From Heyndrickxia acidiproducens DSM 23148 (GTDB lineage: Bacteria > Bacillota > Bacilli > Bacillales > Bacillaceae_C), in NCBI RefSeq assembly GCF_000374345.1, contig NZ_KB893987.1, positions 1-64,000 of the forward strand: a DNA stretch of 64,000 nt, read 5' to 3'. The notes under the pieces were generated by a model. The model saw nothing but the letters and a program-made list of their open reading frames with translations. It was not told the DNA's origin and searched no databases. A program made the translations under genes and the position numbers. This document shows positions 1 through 8,308 of this stretch, in pieces. How positions within the stretch are numbered: position 1 is the stretch's first letter; the number at the start of each line of letters is the position of its first letter.

Positions 1-965
1 GTGTCCAAATACAGCGTGAATTGGCCCAAATCATGCGTTTTTATCGCCTTTCTAATCTGTTCCTTTACTTCGCTCTTCCCACCCCCAAATGTCCTGACAA
101 CGGCCTGTGCGACATGGTAAGCATCCAGCTGATTGAGTGTCGGAAATTCTGACTGTGAGAATGCCGTTTGAAACCGTTCAGGTGTGTACCCCGGCCCTCC
201 ATCACTGTTGGTAATGACACGGGCTTTTTCGAGGGAATATGTGTTGGCAGCTGTGGCTTGGACCTCATCCCAGAATGTCTGAATTGGTTTGGTTGTCATC
301 ATCACTTTAGGCTGGCGCAGGGAAACCCTTTTGCCATTGATTTCCCACCCCTCATAGAGAATGGCATGGTGGACTTCCATACTCTGTTTCTTCTTCAGCC
401 CCCGGACGAATACGCCGTCAGCTTCGGCAAACAGGTAATCCACTTTCTTTCCCTCCGGCAGTGAAGCAGCCTCTTCAAGCTCTTCTACAAATGCCTGGTC
501 ATCATCCGCCTGGGCTTCCCCCACGCGTTTCACCATTTTCCCCACAGTTGTACGGGAAAGGCTCACTGCTGTCCACTCCTTCAAAATATCAGCTGCTTTT
601 TGATAGGTACTTTCACTGGCCAGCTCCGCCACCTTCAATTCCACTAATGGGCTGTAACGCTGATTCGGTTCCATCCCCAGCCATTCATCCAGTACATAGT
701 GTGGAGCCCCTTTCTTGTCATGCATCAATGAACGTTTAAAAGCCACGTTTCCAAACAGAAACTGAACGCTTCTGTCATCACTCCGGCAGTACTCCCAACC
801 TTCATCCAATTTCTGTTGTTTGATGATCTTGTCTAATTTCACAAATACGTCCCCAACCAACTGCGTAAAGGTCTGTTGCATAAAAATTTTGGACTGTTCC
901 TCAAATTCGATAAGACTGTCTGTACCCTTTAATAACTCCACAATTTTTGATATAATATTTCCCAT
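1..965 (-). CDS. ISLre2-family transposase, partial (runs off left edge)
   Basis: The reverse strand is open from an ATG at 965 to the window edge, about 321 residues of a transposase. Motifs that I associate with the ISLre2/UPF0236 family are visible: the N-terminus MGNIISKIVELLKGTD, then FGNVAFKRSLMHDKKG, then DYLFAEADGVFVRG, which probably holds the first catalytic Asp, and RVITNSDGGPGY, probably the second. Family members are usually 450-480 residues, so roughly the last third, with the third acidic residue, lies outside the window. No frameshift or stop is seen, so the copy may be intact. It catalyses movement of its own element. It points away from tyrS and sits where B. subtilis carries the acsA side of the locus. 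Confidence 0.85.
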   Translation of the reverse strand, partial: MGNIISKIVELLKGTDSLIEFEEQSKIFMQQTFTQLVGDVFVKLDKIIKQQKLDEGWEYCRSDDRSVQFLFGNVAFKRSLMHDKKGAPHYVLDEWLGMEPNQRYSPLVELKVAELASESTYQKAADILKEWTAVSLSRTTVGKMVKRVGEAQADDDQAFVEELEEAASLPEGKKVDYLFAEADGVFVRGLKKKQSMEVHHAILYEGWEINGKRVSLRQPKVMMTTKPIQTFWDEVQATAANTYSLEKARVITNSDGGPGYTPERFQTAFSQSEFPTLNQLDAYHVAQAVVRTFGGGKSEVKEQIRKAIKTHDLGQFTLYLD

Positions 966-1090
966 GGGAAGACCTCTTTCTAAATGTATTCGCGTGCTAG
1001 CGTACATTTAAATGATAGAGCGTCTTCCCATTTTTTTCCACTTATTAACCTCCGAGTAAAATTTTACACATACATAAAATTTTAAGTCAG
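966..1090 (-). mobile_element. Leader and probable terminal region of the ISLre2 element
   Basis: Upstream of the transposase start are two nested inverted repeats: TGGGAAGAC (965-973) with GTCTTCCCA (1022-1030), and AAATGTA (982-988) with TACATTT (1003-1009). The first partly covers the start codon, so the folded RNA could hide the ribosome binding site. The outer end of the element is probably among the AT-rich palindromes at 1055-1090, but without the other end or the target duplication I cannot fix it. Confidence 0.45.
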
Positions 1091-1202
1091 AGGGGAAAAT
1101 AAAAAATATAATACAATCTTTAACTTTTGTTATTGTTTATCAATTCTTCATGTGGCTTTCACTCCAAATAAAATTTAAAAATATGGTTCTCGTTTAGCCC
1201 GG

Positions 1203-1231
1203 TTGACATTCCGCCATACTTATGATAAAAA
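1203..1231 (+). promoter_or_regulatory. Probable sigma-A promoter of tyrS
   Basis: A perfect -35 TTGACA lies at 1203-1208. The -10 is less clear: TATGAT at 1221 is too close (12 bp), while TAAAAA at 1226-1231 has the right 17-bp spacing. The T-box leader follows directly, which supports a start near 1238. Confidence 0.5.
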
Positions 1232-1237
1232 TGGATT

Positions 1238-1490
1238 AACTTCACAATTTGATAAGGAAGCGTTGAAAGGACCCAGTAGTCTCCTGCTTTTGATTGGAAG
1301 AGAGCCGGTGGTTGGTGCAAACCGGTACAAACAGGAAGGCGAATTACACCCCGGAGCTTTTGCCGTGCAATTTTTGGATGGCAGACGGATCTGAACCGTT
1401 ATACAAAGTGAGTGGAGAAGCAATTCTCAAGTTGGGTGGTAACGCGGTCACAATCGTCCCTTCGTCTTTGACGGAGGGGCGATTTTATTT
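1238..1490 (+). promoter_or_regulatory. T-box riboswitch, tyrosine specific, ahead of tyrS
   Basis: The leader has the usual T-box parts. A Stem I apex of the AGAGA / GGTTGGTG / AACC type lies at about 1301-1326. A candidate Tyr specifier codon TAC is at 1345-1347 in the context GAATTACACC. The T-box bulge GGGTGGTAACGCGG is at 1434-1447. The terminator arms are 1453-1466 and 1470-1483, followed by ATTTTATTTT. The bulge reads TGGT, whose last base pairs with an A discriminator, as expected for tRNA-Tyr. Uncharged tRNA-Tyr should stabilise the antiterminator and let transcription continue into tyrS. Confidence 0.92.
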
Positions 1491-1512
1491 TACATAAAAG
1501 GAGTGTTTCTAA

Positions 1513-2772
<1,260 letters not shown>

Positions 2773-2779
2773 AAAATAG

Positions 2780-2811
2780 CAGCAGGCGGCCGTGGCTTCC
2801 TGCTGTTTTTT
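2780..2811 (+). terminator. Intrinsic terminator of tyrS
   Basis: CAGCAGG (2780-2786) pairs with CCTGCTG (2799-2805) and is followed by six T residues. Confidence 0.8.
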
Positions 2812-2925
2812 AAGGTGCCTTTCTTTACAAGCGGTGAAGCCAATCCTATGATCAGGGTGAAAACGAGTATATTGAACAGGTAATGGACAATCGCTTTGTT
2901 TGGCCGTGATAGCAGGCAGCAGGTA

Positions 2926-4302
2926 TTAAACTTGATCTGCACCATACTTTTTCAGTTTTTGATATAAGGTAACTCTGGAGATCCCCAATTTTCTGGCAGC
3001 CGCGGATTTGTTCCCGTTTACTTCCTTTAATATTTTTTCAATCAGCTGTTTCTCGATATGTTTCTTTTCTTCCGGCAAGGAGTGAGGGGCCGGATGTACA
3101 GCCGTATTGTTAATGGCTGCCGGATTTTGAAAAAATTGGAGCAGTGCTTCTTTATGAATCACCTGTTTTTCAGACAGGATCACGATTCGTTCCATTAAAT
3201 TCCGGAGTTCGCGGACATTGCCGGGCCACCGGTATTGGAGCAGGAATGAAACCGCATCAGATAAAAGCTCCGGTTCAGGTACTTTATACTGGATAGCAAA
3301 TTGTTTTAAGAAAAAGCCGGCCAGAATCGGGATATCTTCAATCCGTTTTCTGAGCGGGGGCATCGTAATTTGGATGACATTTAAGCGGTAGTAGAGATCC
3401 GACCTGAATCTCTTCTCTTCCATCATTTTCTGAAGGTTCTGGTTGGTGGCGGCAATAAACCGGACATTGACTTTCCTCCCGGTGGCATCTCCAATCCGGT
3501 AGATGACGTTTTCCTGCAAAACCCTGAGCAGCTTTACCTGCATGTCGAGCGGCAGTTCACCAATTTCATCGAGAAACAAGGTACCGCCGTCAGCCTCTTC
3601 AATCTTTCCGCCCTTTCCTTTTTTTTCCGCGCCTGTAAAAGTGCCGGCTTCATAACCGAACAGTTCGCTTTCAAATAAAGCGCTTGGAATCGAGCCGCAG
3701 TTTACCGGAATAAACGGGCCGTTTTTCCGTACGCTTGCTTCATGGATGGCGCGGGCGCAAATTTCTTTACCTGTACCGCTTTCCCCGAGAATTAATGTAA
3801 GGGCATCCGTTTTTGCCGCTTTGGCAGCGATCCGTATCGTTTCCTGAAGCACACGGCTTTTTCCTTTCAATTTTGAAAACGGCGTTTCTTCATAACTGGT
3901 ATAAACTTTCTGCCTTAATTCATTCAGTTCAATTGAGGTAGAAACAAGATGATCGTTCAACTTCACAATTTGGGAGATATCCCTTTCAACCGAAACCGCT
4001 CCAATTATTTCCTGATGTTCATTGAAAATCGGCATTGCGTTAACCACGACATGTTTGTCAGCGCGCGGGCGGTGATACTGATTCTCCACATGTTCCTTCG
4101 TTTGCAGCACTTTTAAAACCATTAAATGGTCATCCTTAAAAAAATCGGTAATTTTTTTATGTAAGATTTCCTTTTTTTCGATATTGTAGGTACGGACTGC
4201 AGCCTCGTTCCAGAATATGACTTCCTTTTTTTCGTTGATAATTGTAATGGCATCATCTTCCGCAGATAAAACGGCTTGCAAATAAAATTCATCATTTCCC
4301 AT
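2926..4302 (-). CDS. rocR: Sigma-54-dependent PAS/AAA+/Fis-type activator, RocR-like
   Basis: Enhancer-binding protein that should activate the divergent rocA operon with sigma-54 (SigL). The 458 residues comprise an N-terminal PAS domain (about 15-120, starting [22 protein letters not shown]), a central AAA+ ATPase and a C-terminal Fis-type helix-turn-helix ([20 protein letters not shown]). The ATPase shows Walker A GESGTGKE, Walker [14 protein letters not shown] and the arginine-finger region [12 protein letters not shown]. The sigma-54-contact loop reads GTFTGA instead of the common GAFTGA. ATG at 4302 is chosen over an in-frame ATG at 4341 because GGGGGTGGAG sits 6 nt upstream of it. In B. 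subtilis RocR senses ornithine or citrulline through its N-terminal domain. That the PAS domain here does the same is inferred. Confidence 0.9.
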   Translation of the reverse strand: MGNDEFYLQAVLSAEDDAITIINEKKEVIFWNEAAVRTYNIEKKEILHKKITDFFKDDHLMVLKVLQTKEHVENQYHRPRADKHVVVNAMPIFNEHQEIIGAVSVERDISQIVKLNDHLVSTSIELNELRQKVYTSYEETPFSKLKGKSRVLQETIRIAAKAAKTDALTLILGESGTGKEICARAIHEASVRKNGPFIPVNCGSIPSALFESELFGYEAGTFTGAEKKGKGGKIEEADGGTLFLDEIGELPLDMQVKLLRVLQENVIYRIGDATGRKVNVRFIAATNQNLQKMMEEKRFRSDLYYRLNVIQITMPPLRKRIEDIPILAGFFLKQFAIQYKVPEPELLSDAVSFLLQYRWPGNVRELRNLMERIVILSEKQVIHKEALLQFFQNPAAINNTAVHPAPHSLPEEKKHIEKQLIEKILKEVNGNKSAAARKLGISRVTLYQKLKKYGADQV

Positions 4303-4329
4303 CTTCTCCACCCCCTGATCGTGTGAACG

Positions 4330-4369
4330 ATTGTAAATCAATTTTACACTTAATTTACAATTGTGTAAA
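4330..4369. promoter_or_regulatory. Interleaved dyads: candidate RocR operators and rocR promoter
   Basis: Two inverted repeats interlock between the divergent genes: ATTGTAAAT (4330-4338) with ATTTACAAT (4353-4361), and TTTACAC (4343-4349) with GTGTAAA (4363-4369). They lie 85-125 bp upstream of the sigma-54 promoter, a usual distance for enhancer sites. On the reverse strand, TTTACA (4369-4364) and TAAAAT (4346-4341) with a 17-bp spacer look like a sigma-A promoter for rocR inside the same dyads, which would allow autoregulation. Confidence 0.6.
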
Positions 4370-4453
4370 TATAATAAACACTCAATTGATAGCCTGATTT
4401 TATGATAGTTATGGTGTGAACCGTGAAATCAGCCTTTTTTTGCAGCTATAAAG

Positions 4454-4470
4454 TTGGCATGCTTTTTGCA
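4454..4470 (+). promoter_or_regulatory. Sigma-54 (-24/-12) promoter of the rocA operon
   Basis: TTGGCATGCTTTTTGCA matches the TGGCAC-N5-TTGCA consensus closely. The invariant GG (4456-4457) and GC (4468-4469) are separated by exactly 10 bp. It lies 55 bp before the rocA start and downstream of the candidate RocR enhancer dyads. Confidence 0.9.
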
Positions 4471-4524
4471 TTCCATATTGTATAGAACAAAACTGCTTTC
4501 CTAAAATTGAAGGAGGTTTCCAAC

Positions 4525-6072
4525 TTGGTATTACCATTCGAACATGAACTATTAACAGATTTTAACATTCCTGAAAACAGAAGAGCATTTGAAGCGGCGC
4601 TTGAAAAAGTGCATGCGGAATTAGGCAGGGACTATCCGCTGGTGATCAACGGGGAAAAAATTTTCACGAAAGACCAGCTTATCTCTGTAAACCCCGGAAA
4701 TAAAGAACAGGTGGTCGGAAAAGTGTCGAAAGCTTCAAAGCAGCAGATTGACCAGGCTTTTGAGGCAGCAAATGATGCGTTTAAAATATGGGGAAGAGTA
4801 GCACCGGAAGCACGGGCAAATGTCCTCTTCAAAGCGGCTGCGATCGCGCGCAGGCGCAAGCATGAACTGTCGGCCTGGCTTGTTTACGATGCCGGAAAGC
4901 CATGGGACCAGGCAGATGGGGATACGGCGGAAGGCATTGACTTTTTGGAGTATTACGGCCGGCAGATGCTTGCATTAGCAAAAGGACAGGAAATGAAACA
5001 GCGCGCGAATGAGCATAATACGTTCATTTACCAGCCGATGGGGCCGGGTGTGACGATTCCACCGTGGAATTTTGCGTTTGCCATTGTCTGCGGAACTGCC
5101 GCAGCGCCGATTGTGGCCGGAAATCCGGTACTGTTAAAGCCATCTGAGTACACGCCGGTCATTGCCTATAAGCTCGTTGAGATATTGGAAGAAGCCGGGC
5201 TGCCAAAAGGAGTGCTCCAGTTTGTACCGGGGGATCCTGCGGAAATCGGCGACTACCTCGTCGATCATAAGGATGCACATTGGATTAATTTTACCGGTTC
5301 AAGGGCAACAGGCATACGGATTTATGAACGGGCTGCCAAGGTGCAGGACGGCCAGCGGTTCTTGAAACGGGTAGTCGCTGAAATGGGCGGCAAGGATACG
5401 ATTATTGTCGATCAGGATGCCGATCTGGATTTAGCGGCAGATGCAATCGTGAATTCTGCATTCGGTTTTTCAGGCCAGAAATGTTCTGCCTGTTCGAGAG
5501 CCATTGTGCATGAAGCCGTTTATGAAGAAGTACTGGAAAAAGCGGTTGCGCGCACCAAAGAACTGTCGATCGGCGACCCATCAGAAGGCAATGTATACAT
5601 GGGAGCTGTCATCAACCAGAAACAATTTGATAAGATTACCCGTTATCTGGAGATCGGCAAAAGTGAAGGAAAGCTGGTGTACGGCGGAGAAGCAGACGAT
5701 TCGAAAGGTTTTTTTGTACACCCGGCTATTTTTAAAGATGTTGACCCGAAAGCCCGCATCATGCAGGAAGAAATTTTCGGCCCGGTCGTTGCGTTTGCAA
5801 AAGCTGCAAATTTTGACGAACTGCTGGAGATTGCCAACAATACGGATTACGGCTTAACAGGCGCCATCATTTCGAATAACAGGGCACATATTGAGCGCGC
5901 AAGATATGAATTTCAGGTCGGAAACCTCTATATCAACCGGGGCTGTACGGCAGCGGTTGTCGGATACCAGCCTTTTGGCGGATTTAAAATGTCCGGCACT
6001 GATTCAAAAGCAGGCGGCCCGGATTATTTGAAACTGTTTATGGAGGCAAAATCCGTTTCGGAAAGGTTTTAA
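4525..6072 (+). CDS. rocA: 1-pyrroline-5-carboxylate dehydrogenase
   Basis: NAD-dependent L-glutamate gamma-semialdehyde dehydrogenase, which oxidises the product of proline or ornithine breakdown to glutamate. Start TTG at 4525 is set by AAGGAGG at 4510-4516 and gives 515 residues, the same length as B. subtilis RocA. An upstream in-frame TTG at 4507 would overlap that ribosome binding site. It is a complete aldehyde dehydrogenase fold: the catalytic Cys is in [10 protein letters not shown] (about residue 320), the general-base Glu in VVAEMGGKD, and the cofactor segment FTGSRATG precedes it. Proline dehydrogenase follows 72 bp later with no terminator between, so the two steps of proline oxidation are in one sigma-54-controlled operon. 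Confidence 0.97.
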   Translation: MVLPFEHELLTDFNIPENRRAFEAALEKVHAELGRDYPLVINGEKIFTKDQLISVNPGNKEQVVGKVSKASKQQIDQAFEAANDAFKIWGRVAPEARANVLFKAAAIARRRKHELSAWLVYDAGKPWDQADGDTAEGIDFLEYYGRQMLALAKGQEMKQRANEHNTFIYQPMGPGVTIPPWNFAFAIVCGTAAAPIVAGNPVLLKPSEYTPVIAYKLVEILEEAGLPKGVLQFVPGDPAEIGDYLVDHKDAHWINFTGSRATGIRIYERAAKVQDGQRFLKRVVAEMGGKDTIIVDQDADLDLAADAIVNSAFGFSGQKCSACSRAIVHEAVYEEVLEKAVARTKELSIGDPSEGNVYMGAVINQKQFDKITRYLEIGKSEGKLVYGGEADDSKGFFVHPAIFKDVDPKARIMQEEIFGPVVAFAKAANFDELLEIANNTDYGLTGAIISNNRAHIERARYEFQVGNLYINRGCTAAVVGYQPFGGFKMSGTDSKAGGPDYLKLFMEAKSVSERF

Positions 6073-6144
6073 TTTACTTTGATTAGTTAGCTGTCCACAC
6101 TGTTGATAGAAAAAACTTTTTGGCTTGAAGGAGAAGATGGGCAA

Positions 6145-7158
6145 ATGGCGAATTTGACAAGAGACTTTTTTATCGGGCTATCGAACAATAAATGCTTAAA
6201 TAAAAACGCGCAAAAATGGGGGTTCCGCCTTGGCGCCGATAAATTTGTGGCAGGAACGGATATTGCCAGTGTGACACGCACGATTAAAGAAATGAATGCC
6301 AAAGGGATCAGCTGTACGGTCGACAATCTTGGGGAATTTGTATCTGACCGCTCGGAAGCCGAAGCGTCAAAGCAGAAGATCCTGAAAATGTTAAACCAGA
6401 TTCATAAAGAAGAGCTGGACTGCCATGTTTCGGTGAAGCTGACACAATTGGGGCTCGATATCAACCGCAAACTATGTATTCAAAACATGAAAGAGATTCT
6501 GAACCAAGCGGAAGAGTTTAATATATTTGTAAACATCGATATGGAAGATTATGCACATTTTCAGGCAACCCTAGATGTTTTGAAAATCCTGCTGGAAGAA
6601 TACAGGAATGTCGGTACGGTCATCCAGGCATATTTGCGGTGTGCCGGGGAGGTGCTGGATCAGCTGGAGGATGTGCGGATCAGGATTGTAAAAGGTGCCT
6701 ACAAAGAAAGTGAGGAAGTTGCGTACCAATCGAAAAGCGAAATTGATCAAAACTATCTGAAACTCGCAAAAAAGCGGCTGCTCGGAAATGCCTATACTTC
6801 GATTGCGACCCATGACCACCATATTATCAATGAACTAAAGGATTTTATTCAAAAAAACCATATTCCGCATGATAAATTTGAATTTCAGATGTTGTATGGT
6901 TTTCGCCAGGAGATGCAGTATGAATTGGCAAAAGCGGGCTATCATTTTACCACTTATATGCCATTTGGCAATGACTGGTTCGGCTATTATATGCGGCGTC
7001 TGGCTGAGCGTCCGCAAAATATCAATCTGGTTGTAAAGGACGCTTTCTATACGAAAGACAATCAGCTGAAAAAAGAGCCGATCCTGACCGGCGCCCTCGC
7101 ATTTTCATTATGGATGCTGTGGAAAAGCAAAAGGAAAAGCAGCACGAAGAGTTCGTAA
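6145..7158 (+). CDS. putB: Proline dehydrogenase with hydrophobic C-terminal tail
   Basis: FAD enzyme that oxidises proline to pyrroline-5-carboxylate, the substrate of the preceding rocA product. The start is ATG at 6145 (MANLTRDFF), 10 nt after AAGGAGA at 6128-6134; the in-frame TTG at 6103 has no ribosome binding site. Family motifs are KFEFQMLYGFRQEMQ, RIVKGAYKESEEVAY, ATHDHH and the C-terminal YYMRRLAERPQN. Monofunctional Bacillus homologues are about 303 residues; this one has 337. The extra part ends with ILTGALAFSLWMLWKSKRK, a hydrophobic stretch followed by basic residues that could hold the protein at the membrane next to the quinone pool. That role is inferred only. Confidence 0.93.
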   Translation: MANLTRDFFIGLSNNKCLNKNAQKWGFRLGADKFVAGTDIASVTRTIKEMNAKGISCTVDNLGEFVSDRSEAEASKQKILKMLNQIHKEELDCHVSVKLTQLGLDINRKLCIQNMKEILNQAEEFNIFVNIDMEDYAHFQATLDVLKILLEEYRNVGTVIQAYLRCAGEVLDQLEDVRIRIVKGAYKESEEVAYQSKSEIDQNYLKLAKKRLLGNAYTSIATHDHHIINELKDFIQKNHIPHDKFEFQMLYGFRQEMQYELAKAGYHFTTYMPFGNDWFGYYMRRLAERPQNINLVVKDAFYTKDNQLKKEPILTGALAFSLWMLWKSKRKSSTKSS

Positions 7159-7171
7159 TGTGCAAAAGTCA

Positions 7172-7211
7172 AAAAGCCCCCGGGGACTTGATCAAGTCCC
7201 CGGGGGCTTTT
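7172..7211. terminator. Bidirectional terminator between putB and rpsD
   Basis: A 40-bp near-perfect palindrome has a GCCCCCGGGGACTT arm and flanking A4 and T4. It is placed between two convergent genes and can stop transcription from both. Confidence 0.92.
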
Positions 7212-7238
7212 AACACGCTTATAAAACCCGGCTTTACA

Positions 7239-7841
7239 TTACCTTGAGTAGAACTCAACGATTAAGGATTCGTTAATTTCAGCCGGCAGTTCAGAGCGTT
7301 CAGGCAAACGTGTGAACGCTCCTTCAAGCTTGTCTGCATCGAAAGAAACGTAGTCAGGAACAAAGTTTGTTGTTTCGATCGCTTCTTTGATCACATCCAG
7401 ATTGCGGGATTTTTCACGGACGCCGATCGTTTGCCCGGGTGTTACGCGGTATGACGGAATGTCTACGCGTTTGCCGTCAACAAGAATATGGCCGTGGTTA
7501 ACGAGCTGGCGTGCCTGGCGGCGTGTGCGGGCCAAACCAAGGCGGTACACAAGGTTGTCAAGGCGCGATTCCAGCAGCAACATAAAGTTTTCACCATTTT
7601 TCCCTTGCATTTTGCCGGCTTTCACAAATGTATTGTGGAATTGGCGTTCGTTCAAACCATACATATGGCGAAGCTTTTGTTTTTCCTGTAATTGAAGACC
7701 GTATTCAGATAATTTTCTGCGTTGGTTCGGGCCGTGTTGTCCAGGTGCATAAGGACGTTTTTCCAATTCTTTGCCCGTACCGCTTAATGAAATCCCAAGA
7801 CGGCGGGATAGTTTCCAACTTGGACCAGTATAGCGAGCCAT
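7239..7841 (-). CDS. rpsD: 30S ribosomal protein S4
   Basis: Primary 16S rRNA-binding protein of the small subunit, of normal length at 200 residues. It starts [23 protein letters not shown], and the S4 RNA-binding domain ([20 protein letters not shown], then [19 protein letters not shown]) spans about 92-155. ATG at 7841 follows AAGGAGGAG. As in B. subtilis it is transcribed alone, away from the main ribosomal protein clusters, behind a long leader, which suggests autogenous control by S4. Confidence 0.98.
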   Translation of the reverse strand: MARYTGPSWKLSRRLGISLSGTGKELEKRPYAPGQHGPNQRRKLSEYGLQLQEKQKLRHMYGLNERQFHNTFVKAGKMQGKNGENFMLLLESRLDNLVYRLGLARTRRQARQLVNHGHILVDGKRVDIPSYRVTPGQTIGVREKSRNLDVIKEAIETTNFVPDYVSFDADKLEGAFTRLPERSELPAEINESLIVEFYSR

Positions 7842-8063
7842 TAAAGACTCCTCCTTAGTTTTTATTTTGTTGTAAAATAAAAACAGATAATGAGCGATTC
7901 ATTATGGGCATTTTGTTTTCATGTACCATCGCCCCAGCAGCAGAGGGTTACACGATACACCATATCAAACATGACAGGAACAAAATGCAGACATAAAGCC
8001 GCCCATAAAGGCTGCATTATTTTACACAAAGATGATTATAGGGTTTATTCGCATAAAAGTCAA
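7842..8063 (-). promoter_or_regulatory. rpsD promoter and about 190-nt S4-type leader
   Basis: On the reverse strand TTGACT (8063-8058) and a perfect TATAAT (8040-8035) have a 17-bp spacer, a strong sigma-A promoter. The transcribed leader to the rpsD start is about 185 nt long and contains a hairpin-forming GCAGCC/GGCGGC pair near 7997-8013 and further stems. In Bacillus S4 binds its own leader and represses translation. I infer the same here from position and length, not from a checked structure. Confidence 0.75.
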
Positions 8064-8180
8064 TAAAAATTCGGCTGGAAGCAGGCATTCTTTAAACTTT
8101 GTCCAGCCGGGCTGCTAATAGACAGCCTGTATATAGGACATTTCAGCTAGATAGACTGTACAATTATAGTACTATTGTAA

Positions 8181-8186
8181 TATAAT
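8181..8186 (+). promoter_or_regulatory. Probable -10 element ahead of dgcP
   Basis: TATAAT is about 120 bp before the chosen dgcP start. The best-placed -35, GTACAA at 8158-8163, is poor. The rest of 8064-8308 shows a GGCTGG / CCAGCC hairpin (about 8073-8107) and nothing else that I recognise. Confidence 0.4.
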
Positions 8187-8308
8187 GGGATTAATTTAAT
8201 GCAGGTAACGTTACGCGCGCAGTGCACATATTTGCTTTATTTTCAGTGCATGAATGCCGGGAAATAAATGTTGAGTACGTTTACATATCAAAGCAGGGTG
8301 ATCAGGAT

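Noticed and set aside
168..1011. Forward-strand open frames in the first kilobase
   Set aside because: They are antisense to the transposase gene, whose reverse-strand frame is continuous and has clear family motifs.
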